In this document: piece by piece, positions 26,279 to 34,087 of the stretch | Position numbering within the stretch: the stretch's first letter is position 1 | Layout: each line of letters starts with the position of its first letter | DNA from: an uncultured Ectothiorhodospiraceae bacterium | GTDB taxonomy: Bacteria; Pseudomonadota; Gammaproteobacteria; S012-40 | Reading direction: 5' to 3' | Assembly: GCA_945787715.1 (NCBI GenBank) | Contig: CALZJE010000034.1 | Span: forward strand, 1-36,649 | DNA: 36,649 bases | Made by a program: the position numbers and the translations under genes | The notes under the pieces: generated by a model | Told to the model about the DNA's origin: nothing | Database searches by the model: none | Seen by the model: only the letters and a program-made list of their open reading frames with translations

Positions 26279-26493
26279 GGCAACCCCATCGGTTTTGTGC
26301 CTGTTACAAGCAACAGCGAATTAGTAATAATAACGTAAGATTGCAAAATGGATTGAGTCTTTTTCTGCGCAAGGTGCTTTAATGGAAAACTTGCGCTGCA
26401 AAGGGTAGGCTACCGGTTTAGTACCCATAGTGTTTGAGATTTTGCGATTAAGTGTGCGTCTAGTTTGAGTTAATTATGAATCATTCTAGGTAT

Positions 26494-28008
26494 CTAGGAT
26501 GTCAAAATTTCGAGTGCAATTCCCGCTTGCTTTAATGTTGATTGCTCTTTTTCTAAATCTGCGCTGGTAAGTGGGTGCTGTTCTAGAAATTCGGCAGGAA
26601 ATATCAAGCGTATCTGATTTTGTTGGATGGTAATACGTGGAGTGACCAAGTCATCATAATGTCGACTTCGATTTAAAAGTACAGATATTCTTAATAGTAT
26701 GGCAATTTTTTTGGCATTTTCTTGCCAGGAAACATTGAGAGATTTAAATAATTCGTCTGAAAAACTACCCCGTTGCGTTCTTACAAGCACTGATAATATT
26801 TTTTGATCGTCTCGAGAAAAACCAAGTAGATCTGCATTTCGAATAATGTATTCGCCGTGTTTATGAAATTGTGAATGAGAAATGTTTAGACCAATTTCAT
26901 GACAGTTTGCGGCCCAGGTTAGCTGTTGCTGACATTCATTATCAGCGATAGTCCAGTCTTCTGCGACTTGAGAAAATAACTCTAGCGCAGTATTTTTTAC
27001 AGCTTCTGCATGAGTTTCATCAACATTATATCGCTTAGCCCAACTTTGAATGGTTTTACTTCGGGTGTCTTCATGATACTCCCGGCCAATCAGGTCATAC
27101 AAAACACCTTCCCTTAAAGCACCTTCAGACACGTGCATGTGTTTTATATCAAATACATTGAAGATTGCTTTTAACACCATAACACCACCGGCAAATACGG
27201 GTTGTCGTTCTGGTTTTAAACCCTTAAGCGACAATTCGTCCACATGCTCAACACGTTTGAGTTCATTGATGATCTTATCGAGAGATTCTGCACTGATACC
27301 GCTGGTACACCAGCCCATACTGGAGACAACATTTGCGACAGATTTAATGGTGCCAGAAGCACCAATGACATCTACCCAATTGAGTTTTTTATAGTGCTCG
27401 ATATAAGGCTCTAGCTCAACTTCTGCCGCGAGTTGGGCAAGACGTATTCGTTTTTTTGAGATTCTACCGCCTTCAAAAACTCGATGGCTAATAACAACAC
27501 TACCCATTTCAAAACTTTGTATATAGATGGGTTCAAATCGGTCACCTAATGTTATCTCGGTACTTCCGCCACCGATATCGATAACCATGCGTCGTCCATT
27601 CTCTTCAACCACATGATGGGAGACGCCTAGATAAATCAGCCTTGCTTCTTCAACACCAGATACGATTTCAATTCGATGCCCCAGTAACGCTTCGGCGCTT
27701 TTCAGGAATTCACTAGCATTGCCCGCTCTTCTCAGCGTATTGGTTCCAACAACTCGAATTCCGTTAGCCGGAATGTGTTTTATTCTTTGACCAAAACGGC
27801 CCAGGCATTCAAGTGCACGTGCAGCAGCTTCATCAGAAATTTGATTATTATTATCCAGACCAGCACCCAAGCGCACGGATTCTTTTAATTGATCAATGAT
27901 AATCAGGTTGTCACCTTCATGCTTGGCAATCAGCATATGAAAGCTATTTGAGCCAAGGTCGATGGCAGCTATTGTGTCTGGTAGGGTTTTGTAAATATTT
28001 TTAATCAT
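26494..28008 (-). CDS. ppx: Ppx/GppA-family exopolyphosphatase
   Basis: The 504-residue protein shows the ASKHA ATPase fold of the Ppx/GppA family: AAIDLGSNSFHMLIAK (phosphate 1), RVVGTNTLRRAGNASEF, SGVEEARLIYLGV, VIDIGGGSTEITLG (phosphate 2) and VIGASGTIKSVANV. A C-terminal HD-like domain follows (ANCHEIGLNISHSQFHKHGEYI, with His-Glu and His residues). It hydrolyses terminal phosphate from polyphosphate, and related enzymes act on pppGpp. The length fits E. coli Ppx (513). Gene context (PPK2 and CHAD genes nearby) supports polyphosphate rather than pppGpp as main substrate. It is transcribed divergently from the rest of the polyphosphate locus. Confidence 0.93.
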   Translation of the reverse strand: MIKNIYKTLPDTIAAIDLGSNSFHMLIAKHEGDNLIIIDQLKESVRLGAGLDNNNQISDEAAARALECLGRFGQRIKHIPANGIRVVGTNTLRRAGNASEFLKSAEALLGHRIEIVSGVEEARLIYLGVSHHVVEENGRRMVIDIGGGSTEITLGDRFEPIYIQSFEMGSVVISHRVFEGGRISKKRIRLAQLAAEVELEPYIEHYKKLNWVDVIGASGTIKSVANVVSSMGWCTSGISAESLDKIINELKRVEHVDELSLKGLKPERQPVFAGGVMVLKAIFNVFDIKHMHVSEGALREGVLYDLIGREYHEDTRSKTIQSWAKRYNVDETHAEAVKNTALELFSQVAEDWTIADNECQQQLTWAANCHEIGLNISHSQFHKHGEYIIRNADLLGFSRDDQKILSVLVRTQRGSFSDELFKSLNVSWQENAKKIAILLRISVLLNRSRHYDDLVTPRITIQQNQIRLIFPAEFLEQHPLTSADLEKEQSTLKQAGIALEILTS

Positions 28009-28105
28009 GATTTTATCTCGGTTACGTTGACACCGTTATTTCATCAGCTGATTTTTTGGATCAAAACATTTTATCTGATTAATCGTATTTATCAATAAAA
28101 CTTGC

Positions 28106-28133
28106 TTGAACTGGTATATGAATAGGCTATCAT
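28106..28133 (+). promoter_or_regulatory. Candidate sigma-70 promoter of the small RHH gene
   Basis: A TTGAAC box (28106-28111) and TATCAT box (28128-28133) with 16-base spacing lie 24 bases before the GTG at 28158. Spacing is slightly short; assignment is by eye. Confidence 0.4.
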
Positions 28134-28157
28134 AAGTATATACATATTACTAACCGA

Positions 28158-28340
28158 GTGAATATTGTGCGGAGCAAAAAAGATAAAAAAAGTAAAAAAA
28201 AAGACAGCCAATTACTTATTCGCGTTAACAAGGAAGAACGAGATAGGTTTCTTGAAATCTGCGAAGAACTTGACACTAGTGCAGCAAGAGAGATCAGACG
28301 CTTTATGCGTGGTTTCATCACTGAGAATGAAAAACTATAG
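28158..28340 (+). CDS. Small basic ribbon-helix-helix-like protein
   Basis: The 60-residue product begins with a lysine-rich tail, then QLLIRVNKEERDRFLEICEE and DTSAAREIRRFMRGFI. The strand-helix-helix order is that of ribbon-helix-helix DNA-binding proteins (strand residues LLIRV, then two helices). Dimers of such proteins bind operators, so it could repress its own or a neighbouring gene. Starts are GTG at 28158 or 28167, neither with a strong ribosome site. It lies between divergent ppx and the lysine-rich miniprotein gene, so it may regulate the polyphosphate locus (inference). Confidence 0.6.
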   Translation: MNIVRSKKDKKSKKKDSQLLIRVNKEERDRFLEICEELDTSAAREIRRFMRGFITENEKL

Positions 28341-28437
28341 CTCATATGTTGTGTAAATCCCAATGTAATCTTTTTATATGATTGGGGATCATTTAGCCGG
28401 CGCTATTATGCGCACTAGATTAAACAGGAGATATATT

Positions 28438-28557
28438 ATGGCAAAAGCGAAAAGTGCGAAATCTTTGAAAAAGGAAATTAAATCCAGAAAAGAAAAGGTT
28501 AGTAAACAAAAAAATAAAATTAAAAAATTACAAAAGTCTTTAAAAAAGGCCAAGTAA
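28438..28557 (+). CDS. 39-residue lysine-rich miniprotein
   Basis: An ATG with a strong AGGAG site (AACAGGAGATATATT) opens a 39-codon gene whose product is 17 of 39 lysine (MAKAKSAKSLKKEIKSRKEK, then more Lys-rich sequence with KIKKLQKSL). It has only one Arg and two Glu, so it is very basic, and is probably helical with a coiled-coil-like heptad at the end. It resembles histone H1-like tails in composition. It is too short for ordinary ORF cut-offs. Its place between ppx and PPK2 suggests it may bind polyphosphate or DNA (inference). A GGCCAA / TTGGCC hairpin follows the stop. Confidence 0.65.
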   Translation: MAKAKSAKSLKKEIKSRKEKVSKQKNKIKKLQKSLKKAK

Positions 28558-28734
28558 TTTTTGGCCATGGATGGCCTTATGCCGTGAAGTACATGGGCGT
28601 ACGAGAGCGGCGCTGGCCATGTAAGTTTTAGTGAAGTTCATTTATACACAAGAACCGCACCGATATTATTTAATCAAAATTATTGATGTAAATATCAAGT
28701 ATGTATTCAAATCAAATAACACGGATAAAATGCT

Positions 28735-29607
28735 ATGTTTAACGCTATTCCGAGTCCTTATCTTGCACCATTCGATAATACATTTCTTATTAAAAATTAT
28801 CCTACAGCACCGCTAAAACACGGCTTAAGTAAACAAGAATGTAAGAAACGTCTGGATGAATTATCTCTCACCATTAGTGATTTACAGCGTATACTCTATG
28901 CACATAATCAATATTCTATCCTTCTTATTTTTCAGGCGATGGATGCAGCAGGTAAAGATAGTACAATTCGTACAGTGTTGGATAATGTTGACCCCAATGG
29001 TAGTCAGGTGTATTCCTTTCAAGCGCCCACGGAGGAGGAACTCAAACACGATTTTATATGGCGAACAGTAGACAAACTACCACCACATGGACGAATTGGT
29101 ATTTTTAATCGTAGCTATTATGAAGAAGTATTGATTGTAAAAGTACATTCAGAATTTCTTAGAACGCAAAATATTACAGCTTCGGAAGTCAATGAAGAAT
29201 TCTGGGGGAATCGATTCTCATCTATTTTGGATCACGAAAAACATCTGGCACGAAATCGTACAATAATATTGAAATTCTGGCTCAATGTTTCAAAAAAAGA
29301 ACAAAAAAAACGATTTCTTTCTCGTATTGATGAGCCGCAAAAAAACTGGAAATTTTCTAAAGACGACATTAATGAACGCCAACACTGGAATGAGTACATG
29401 AGTGCCTACCAGACATGTATTTCCCAAACGTCTAAACCCTGGGCACCCTGGTACGCCATACCCGCTGACGACAAACCGTTTATGCGTATGTGTGTCGCCG
29501 ACATAATTGTGGCTACAATGCGTAGTCTGGGATTAACGTACCCTCGCATCGGCACGAATGAGCATAAAGAGTTTCAAAAAATGCGAGATATACTTGAGAA
29601 TGAATAA
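28735..29607 (+). CDS. Polyphosphate kinase 2 (PPK2) family phosphotransferase
   Basis: The 290-residue protein carries the PPK2 core: LLIFQAMDAAGKDSTIRTVL, a Walker A (Gly73-Lys74-Asp75), then NVDPNGSQVYSF and RIGIFNRSYYEEVLIVKVH (Walker B). The C-terminal motifs KNWKFSKDDINERQHWNEYM and PWAPWYAIPADDKP follow. It transfers phosphate between polyphosphate and nucleotides. The single-domain length and motif pattern fit the class with AMP/ADP phosphorylation (PPK2 class III-like), though class is inferred. It is cytoplasmic. The CHAD gene follows 35 bases after its stop on the same strand. The ribosome site before the ATG is weak. Confidence 0.9.
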   Translation: MFNAIPSPYLAPFDNTFLIKNYPTAPLKHGLSKQECKKRLDELSLTISDLQRILYAHNQYSILLIFQAMDAAGKDSTIRTVLDNVDPNGSQVYSFQAPTEEELKHDFIWRTVDKLPPHGRIGIFNRSYYEEVLIVKVHSEFLRTQNITASEVNEEFWGNRFSSILDHEKHLARNRTIILKFWLNVSKKEQKKRFLSRIDEPQKNWKFSKDDINERQHWNEYMSAYQTCISQTSKPWAPWYAIPADDKPFMRMCVADIIVATMRSLGLTYPRIGTNEHKEFQKMRDILENE

Positions 29608-29642
29608 ATCAAATACATTTGAAACAATTAATTTAGAAAAAA

Positions 29643-30479
29643 ATGCGAATCAAATATCAACATGATATTTTAAATTCAATTCGACAGGCAGCATTGAAAA
29701 GTTCTGCAGAAGGCGTTCACATATTAGAGAGTGAAAATTTCAATTTGCCTAAAAATACCCATCAACTACGAGTCCTTACCAAACAGTTAAGGGCTTATTG
29801 GCGAATAATCCAGCCTTTGTTTGATGATAAAGCTGCATATCATTCACATCATCAACAATTAAGGGATACAGCAAGAGCGCTTTCTCAGTCTCGCGAAAGC
29901 AGTGTTAACCGAAAGCTTGTTATAAAATTCAGAGCATCTGTGAATAATGCAGAAGAGCTTGTAGTGCTTGATGCCTTGCTCAATGTGATTACCGCACCAC
30001 ATGAGATAGCTAAATTTTACGACAAAGAAAAATTGATTACGTGTTTTGTTGAGGAACTTGCATTTTGGAAACAGCTAGACCTTAATGAAATTATGTTAGT
30101 TGATAATCCGACTTTGGGGTTATCCAGGACTTTTAAAAAAGCGAGAAAACTCGGCAAAAACGCAATCGAGCAGGATCTGGAACCAGAAATTACTCACATG
30201 TGGCGTAAATGGACAAAGTATTGCTTTTATCAGCTCGAAGTGTTGCATGAAAAATTGGATATGAAAAGATCCAACCATTATATGCACGCACTCGAATGCC
30301 TAACAGATGCTCTGGGTAAATATCATGATTTGTATGTTTTACAAAATATGATCAATGATTATGAAAGCCGGAGATTACTTGATGCTGACACTAGGGTAAT
30401 TTTTAAATTAATAGACAAGAAAAACAAAAATTTGTCAAAAACTCTAATCAAATATAATAAGCTTGTATTTGACAAATAA
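29643..30479 (+). CDS. CHAD-domain protein
   Basis: The 278-residue all-helical protein has CHAD hallmarks. The N-terminal motif is HQLRVLTKQLRAYWRIIQPL followed by LRDTARALSQSRESSV; near the C-terminus is THMWRKWTKYCFYQLEVL and then LTDALGKYHDLYVLQNMI. The conserved His and Lys/Arg residues of these helices line a basic pocket. CHAD domains bind polyphosphate, and they are often encoded beside polyphosphate enzymes, as here with PPK2 and ppx. It is likely a polyphosphate-granule or polyphosphate-binding protein without catalytic activity. It begins 35 bases after the PPK2 stop and is probably co-transcribed with it. Confidence 0.88.
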   Translation: MRIKYQHDILNSIRQAALKSSAEGVHILESENFNLPKNTHQLRVLTKQLRAYWRIIQPLFDDKAAYHSHHQQLRDTARALSQSRESSVNRKLVIKFRASVNNAEELVVLDALLNVITAPHEIAKFYDKEKLITCFVEELAFWKQLDLNEIMLVDNPTLGLSRTFKKARKLGKNAIEQDLEPEITHMWRKWTKYCFYQLEVLHEKLDMKRSNHYMHALECLTDALGKYHDLYVLQNMINDYESRRLLDADTRVIFKLIDKKNKNLSKTLIKYNKLVFDK

Positions 30480-30490
30480 TATATTAGGAA

Positions 30491-30710
30491 TAAAGGGGAC
30501 AGGAAAAAGGAAAAAAGGGATCTGAGCCCTTTCTAGCTGCTGCACAATGTTTCTAGGTACTTCAGGTAGAAAGAATCGGGATTTTCTTGTCATAAATCAG
30601 CCCTGTAATAATAGTGGTTAAGAGCTTTTCTTAGTGTAATATGATGTATGAAATTAAAAAAGGAAACTGACCCCTTTTGTTCCTCTTTTGTTCCTGATCC
30701 CTTTTGTTCA
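30491..30710. repeat. Cluster of degenerate RAYT-type GGGGTCAG/GGGACAGG motifs
   Basis: The left part has AAAGGGGACAGG and AAAAAGGGATCTGAG; the right part has ACTGACCCCTTTTGTTC and CCTGATCCCTTTTGTTC in opposite orientation. CTGACCCCTT at 30667-30676 is the exact inverse of the core AAGGGGTCAG beside the RAYT gene at 11696. The arrangement resembles a non-autonomous element lacking a transposase. No gene lies inside. Confidence 0.55.
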
Positions 30711-30957
30711 TTTTGTAATTGGGCGAAGCAAGAAATGGGGGGGGTTGTGCCAACGAATTTGACTTGCCAATGGATTTATATTAGATAAGTGAGGATGTTA
30801 GTGGAATATTTGAAGACTGTTTCTCCGTCATGGAATTTAAAAATCCTGATGTTTGGGCCTCAATTCCGATAGAATATAAAAAAATTGTAAAGTGGATTGT
30901 GTAAGTTTAGGGAGACTGTGATTAAAGCAAATAGTCACAACTATTTAACCCTGTAAT
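30711..30957. other. Gap with a possible gene-end remnant
   Basis: A 24-codon frame at 30830-30904 (MEFKNPDVWASIPIEYKKIV) has coding-like composition and is open upstream for 15 more codons. It may be the 3' end of a lost gene. No family is recognised and no ribosome site is clear. Confidence 0.3.
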
Positions 30958-31359
30958 TTATTCTGATACCCAATTTTCTATCGTTAAATCAGGTACTCTT
31001 TCAAACTCTTTTACATTGTTTGTGACTAAAACAGCATTTATACTTCTAGCATGAGAAGCAATCATTAAATCATTATTTCCAATCGGAGTGCCCTGCCTTT
31101 TTAACAACGCTCGAATAGAACCATAGTGCCGCGCAGCTTCTTCATCCCACGGATCTATTAGCAATCGTTGAGTAAAAAGGTCTAACTGATCCCATCGAGC
31201 TTCTTTTTTCGAACTGTCACTGTTTTCTATCCCAAAACATAATTCACCGTACGTTACGGAAGATATACAAATATTCTTAATTGCTTTGAATTTGTGCCGG
31301 AGCTTATCTGAATGGTTTTTCAAAACATAAATACATATGTTTGTATCAAGCATGTACAT
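30958..31359 (-). CDS. vapC: VapC-type PIN-domain ribonuclease toxin
   Basis: The 133-residue protein is a complete PIN domain of the VapC group. It has MYMLDTNICIYVLKN with acidic Asp5, SSVTYGELCFGIE with Glu39, and GTPIGNNDLMIASHA with Asp97. LVTNNVKEFERVPDL supplies the fourth acidic position as Glu118. These residues bind the metal ions for RNA cleavage, commonly of initiator tRNA in this group. The ATG overlaps the vapB stop in a TAATG, so it is translated only with the antitoxin. No damage is seen, and toxin and antitoxin both look functional. Confidence 0.93.
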   Translation of the reverse strand: MYMLDTNICIYVLKNHSDKLRHKFKAIKNICISSVTYGELCFGIENSDSSKKEARWDQLDLFTQRLLIDPWDEEAARHYGSIRALLKRQGTPIGNNDLMIASHARSINAVLVTNNVKEFERVPDLTIENWVSE

Positions 31360-31592
31360 TAATCAAAATCTCGCTCTTGTGGTTCCGAATCCATCCTTTC
31401 ATCTAGAAAGTCATCATCAAACGCTGGTTTAGAATCAAAGAATTCATCCCATGTTGGTTTTTTAGCGGTAATGATGATATTTTGACCTTTCTTTGAAATA
31501 TAAACTTCATCAGTATCAAAACGATACTCTTTAGGTAAACGAACCGCTTGACTACGCCCATTCATAAATATCTTTGCTACCTGGGTACCCAT
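31359..31592 (-). CDS. vapB: VapB-type (AbrB/MazE-fold) antitoxin
   Basis: The 77-residue protein starts with an AbrB/SpoVT-type swapped-hairpin DNA-binding domain: AKIFMNGRSQAVRLPKEYRF then DEVYISKKGQNIIIT. An acidic C-terminal tail follows (DDDFLDERMDSEPQERDFD) that would wrap the VapC toxin. It neutralises VapC and represses the operon. An ideal AAGGAGG ribosome site precedes the ATG. Palindromic sequences upstream are candidate operators. Confidence 0.92.
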   Translation of the reverse strand: MGTQVAKIFMNGRSQAVRLPKEYRFDTDEVYISKKGQNIIITAKKPTWDEFFDSKPAFDDDFLDERMDSEPQERDFD

Positions 31593-31609
31593 ATTATGCC
31601 TCCTTAAAA

Positions 31610-31632
31610 GATATATATCATATAGTATATAC
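31610..31632 (-). promoter_or_regulatory. vapBC operator candidate (paired AT palindromes)
   Basis: Two self-complementary sequences, GATATATATC (31610-31619) and GTATATAC (31625-31632), lie 18-40 bases upstream of vapB. VapB-type antitoxins usually bind such paired palindromes over their promoter. Confidence 0.5.
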
Positions 31633-32023
31633 TTTTATCGGTATAATTCCAGTTCTCTTGAACAAATAAATAGTTATAATAATCAGCATATTACAACAAT
31701 GTATTTATACCCAACTCAATAAATTCAATAAACTTAGCTACAAAGTCATCTCATTGATCAGTAACTAATCATTACCCCTACAAAGCACTATTTTTTGAAC
31801 TACAATTATGTTCAAATGTATTAATTTGGTTTGTTGTTTATATCACAATAGAATGGAATGGAAAACAAAAAATAACAATACTATCAATGTGTACTTTTCT
31901 GGCATTGTCTGTTTGTAGGTGTCGATGTCAGGTCTTGTTAGTTGTTTTAGATCAGTAAGGCCAGTTTTACACTTAAAGCAGTAACTTGATCGGTCTCATT
32001 TTCCATACTTATCGCGCGCGTGT
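31633..32023. other. Gap between vapBC and the next module, no gene seen
   Basis: AT-rich sequence with no convincing ORF, terminator or large repeat. It may contain the lost 5' part of the PIN toxin remnant at 32024, but no recognisable PIN motif was found by eye. Confidence 0.4.
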
Positions 32024-32164
32024 ATGAGTAAAATGATGAGGGAATGTATCAATCAGTTATGTACGAAACAAGATCTGACACCAATATTCGCAGGAGTTAA
32101 CAAGTTCGGAATAAAAGTTCTTACACCAAAAGAATTTTTGGAAAAAAGAGGTTTATTAAAATGA
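32024..32164 (+). pseudogene. C-terminal remnant of a PIN-family toxin
   Basis: The 46-codon frame ends NKFGIKVLTPKEFLEKRG before TGA. 'IKVLTPKEFL' is the usual end of PIN-domain toxins of the COG1569 type, which pair with small RHH antitoxins like the next gene. The catalytic N-terminal part is missing; an in-frame stop lies at 31982-31984. Its TGA overlaps the antitoxin start (ATGA), preserving the original operon junction. Confidence 0.55.
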
Positions 32165-32397
32165 GTACTTTAAGTTTAAGATTACCAGATTCTCTCCATG
32201 ATCAAATCAAAAAACTAGCCGCAGAAGATGGTATATCAATTAACCAATTTGTTGTATCCGCTGTTGCTGAAAAAACGTCCGCATTTTTAACGGCAAGCTA
32301 CCTAGAAGAACGAGGTAAAATGTCATCAAAGACAAAATTCAAAAAAGCTTTGTCTAAAGTACCTAAAGATGAACCTGATGATTTTGACAAATTGTAG
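32161..32397 (+). CDS. HicB-like / RHH antitoxin
   Basis: The 78-residue protein opens with a ribbon-helix-helix domain: STLSLRLPDSLHDQIKKLA forms the strand and first helix, and GISINQFVVSAVAEKTSAF the second. A charged C-terminus follows (KALSKVPKDEPDDFDKL). This matches the short antitoxins placed directly after PIN-family toxins. The toxin upstream is only a remnant, so the antitoxin is an orphan that could still repress its own or related promoters. The ATGA overlap with the remnant means it depended on translation of the toxin gene. Confidence 0.75.
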   Translation: MSTLSLRLPDSLHDQIKKLAAEDGISINQFVVSAVAEKTSAFLTASYLEERGKMSSKTKFKKALSKVPKDEPDDFDKL

Positions 32398-32568
32398 GCA
32401 TATAAAGCATCTAACATCTATATATGCCCGCTCTTGTCAATAGCACAAAGTGACCTGAAACCAAGAAAATATTTCTCGATTTTATAAAAAGTATAAATTG
32501 CGTTCCACATCGAACAAGTATTTAAGTTTTACAGTCGCGGCTGCAAACAAACATCTATCGAGCATCAG

Positions 32569-32608
32569 TCTCCAAAATATTGAAAATTAATTTTCAATAT
32601 TTTGGAGA
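32569..32608. repeat. 40-bp perfect palindrome
   Basis: Two 20-base arms, TCTCCAAAATATTGAAAATT and its exact reverse complement, meet with no spacer (centre between 32588 and 32589). Such a long perfect palindrome would extrude as a cruciform. It lies 172 bases past the orphan RHH antitoxin. Confidence 0.95.
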
Positions 32609-32609
32609 T

Positions 32610-32641
32610 GTTGTTAATTTTGTTTAACAATAATTAACAAC
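32610..32641. repeat. Second inverted repeat next to the palindrome
   Basis: Ten-base arms GTTGTTAATT and AATTAACAAC (32610-32619 and 32632-32641) flank a loop that itself contains ATTGTT/AACAAT. Only one base separates it from the 40-bp palindrome. Confidence 0.85.
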
Positions 32642-33009
32642 GTACTAGAACTTTGTCCGTCGACTAAAGCGCCTACGGTTGGTACCCCAAACATGGCCAC
32701 TCAACGGTGTCGGGCTTACCTTTAAGGCATACAGTTATGCAAGTAAAGACTGGTGTCAGGTCGTACGCCGTTACCGGCAATTTATCTAGTAGGTTAAAGT
32801 CCTGTCCGAGGAATTACTCATTCACCTCGGAAGTACCACAAAGCAGTCTCTGAGCAAATGGTTGCTGTAATTTTTGTAAGGGCAAAGCTACAGGTCATAA
32901 CGCAAGTGAACCTGTATTAGCCTAGTTAAGCAACTGGGCATGTTGTGACACCAATATTCTGACTTTAGTGAGATTGTTTTTTGACTTGTTTATTTGTCAG
33001 CTATTGTCA
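32642..33009. other. Non-coding stretch of different composition
   Basis: This part is visibly richer in G and C than its surroundings. A 46-codon open stretch (32656 to about 32789) contains sequence such as PLNGVGLTFKAYSYASKDW but has no start or recognised family. A hairpin ACAGGT / ACCTGT occurs around 32890-32916. It may be a decayed gene or a structured RNA. Confidence 0.35.
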
Positions 33010-33317
33010 TTAATCCCACGGTTTAAACTCTTGCCTCTCCAAGTACCGATTGCCATGCATCACGGTCAGCACTTGAAGAGGATCTGTTAACAGTAGGTAG
33101 ATAATGCGATAGCCCTGATAGATCAACTCTCGGATATCGTCCCGGCCTTCGGCTTCAGGAACGGGACGGCCGCTCTTGGGAAAGTCTTCAAGTCTAAGCG
33201 TGGTATCTCAAAGATACGTTCAATAAAGTTCAGGGCGTAGTAGGGTGAGTCCTTAGCGATATAATCCCGAATAACTTACAAGTCCTCCAGTGCAGGGTCG
33301 GTCCACTCAATCTGCAT
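33010..33317 (-). pseudogene. Broken RelE/ParE-family toxin
   Basis: Reading leftward, the protein starts MQIEWTDPALEDL and continues VIRDYIAKDSPYYALNFIER, clear RelE/ParE sequence. An in-frame TAA interrupts it after DL, and a one-base frameshift follows near residue 38. The second half resumes in another frame as DFPKSGRPVPEAEGRD, then RELIYQGYRIIYLL and MHGNRYLERQEFKPWD. Two independent lesions mean no toxin is made. Its ATG overlaps the end of the antitoxin gene by 11 bases. Confidence 0.85.
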
Positions 33318-33492
33318 TGCCGAGTAAACGCCGTTTTGCTTCTTCATGGGAGACGGTGCGACCCTCATTAGCAGCCTGTAAGCCTTTCTCGATCTTCTGT
33401 TTCACATACAGTTCATACATGATGTCATCCCAGGATGCTTGATCAGGTAGATGATCTAGGGTTTGTTGTACTGCCTGTTTTGCGGTGGCCAT
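33307..33492 (-). CDS. Antitoxin partner of the broken RelE/ParE toxin
   Basis: The 61-residue protein (QAVQQTLDHLPDQASWDDIM, ELYVKQKIEKGLQAANEGRT, SHEEAKRRLL) matches the small helical antitoxins that precede ParE/RelE toxins. An AAGAGGTA ribosome site lies upstream. The frame is intact although its toxin is dead, so it may persist as an orphan antitoxin able to neutralise related toxins (inference). Confidence 0.8.
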   Translation of the reverse strand: MATAKQAVQQTLDHLPDQASWDDIMYELYVKQKIEKGLQAANEGRTVSHEEAKRRLLGNAD

Positions 33493-33569
33493 AAAAAATA
33501 CCTCTTGGGTAAGTGTTCAAAGGCCCAGTTGCTTCGTTAAACCTTCTACTATTATCGGCTAATACCAGG

Positions 33570-33905
33570 TAGTTGCGTATTCCGGTGAAGATGAACACCT
33601 ATTCCGGCGGAAGATGAACACTCAACCGCTCTAAGTATTGGGTGGCGTTCTTTTTACCCTAAGTGTTAATCTTCAATCAATGACGACAGTGTTTTTCTCA
33701 TGGACTCCCCCTTCAATTTCAACTTGTCTGCATTGTGTGATAATCGATCAAGAATCGCATCAGCTAATGTCGCATCACTGATATAACCAATTTTCGGCAT
33801 CAAGTCTTGTTTCATGTATGGCTGAATAAAACTTGGTAGTTTGAGGTGAATTGGTGAATCCCAACATCATCGTTCCTTCGGGATTTCCTCTGCCTTCAAA
33901 TCTCT
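33570..33905 (-). mobile_element. IS21-family remnant (IstB C-terminus and terminal repeats)
   Basis: Two direct repeats, ATTCCGGTGAAGATGAACAC (33579-33598) and a near-copy with CGG (33601-33621), are typical multiple terminal repeats of IS21 elements. Next to them, on the minus strand (33666 to about 33790), lies [15 protein letters not shown] then [11 protein letters not shown], the conserved IstB C-terminus. The remainder of istB, including its ATPase motifs, and istA are missing, with a frameshift near 33780. It is a dead fragment that joins onto the second broken toxin. Confidence 0.75.
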
Positions 33906-33949
33906 GCGTTTATGTTCTACGGCCAACATAAAAGTATCTTGGCTCTTGA

Positions 33950-34076
33950 TTTCATAAATATCCGTTTTCTCACGAATATTTTGAGTCACCTTCTTGGCAT
34001 AATGGAGGGAATCGTGAGCAACAAAATCATGGATGAATCGAAAATCAGCTATGGCGGGTTCCGACTAAATTACCAT
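33950..34076 (-). pseudogene. Second broken RelE/ParE-family toxin
   Basis: From an ATG at 34076, the frame reads MVI-stop-SEPAIADFRFIHDFVAHDS, then LHYAKKVTQNIREKTD. It is a RelE/ParE toxin whose expected Trp4 codon TGG is TAG. After about residue 42 the similarity ends, and the sequence runs into the IS21-remnant side. It was thus both mutated and truncated. Confidence 0.7.
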
Positions 34077-34087
34077 GAATCAATTTC

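Larger units (their letters stand above)
32928..33534. repeat. 12-bp inverted repeats bracketing a RelBE/ParDE-like module
   Basis: AAGCAACTGGGC at 32928-32939 and its exact inverse GCCCAGTTGCTT at 33523-33534 flank the toxin pseudogene and antitoxin. Both are adjacent to GTTAA-type sequences (GTTAAGC and GTTAAAC). They may mark the edges of a unit that moved as a block. Confidence 0.5.

Noticed and set aside
32642-33009. Group II intron or retron RNA
   Set aside because: No reverse transcriptase gene and no recognisable domain V hairpin were found.
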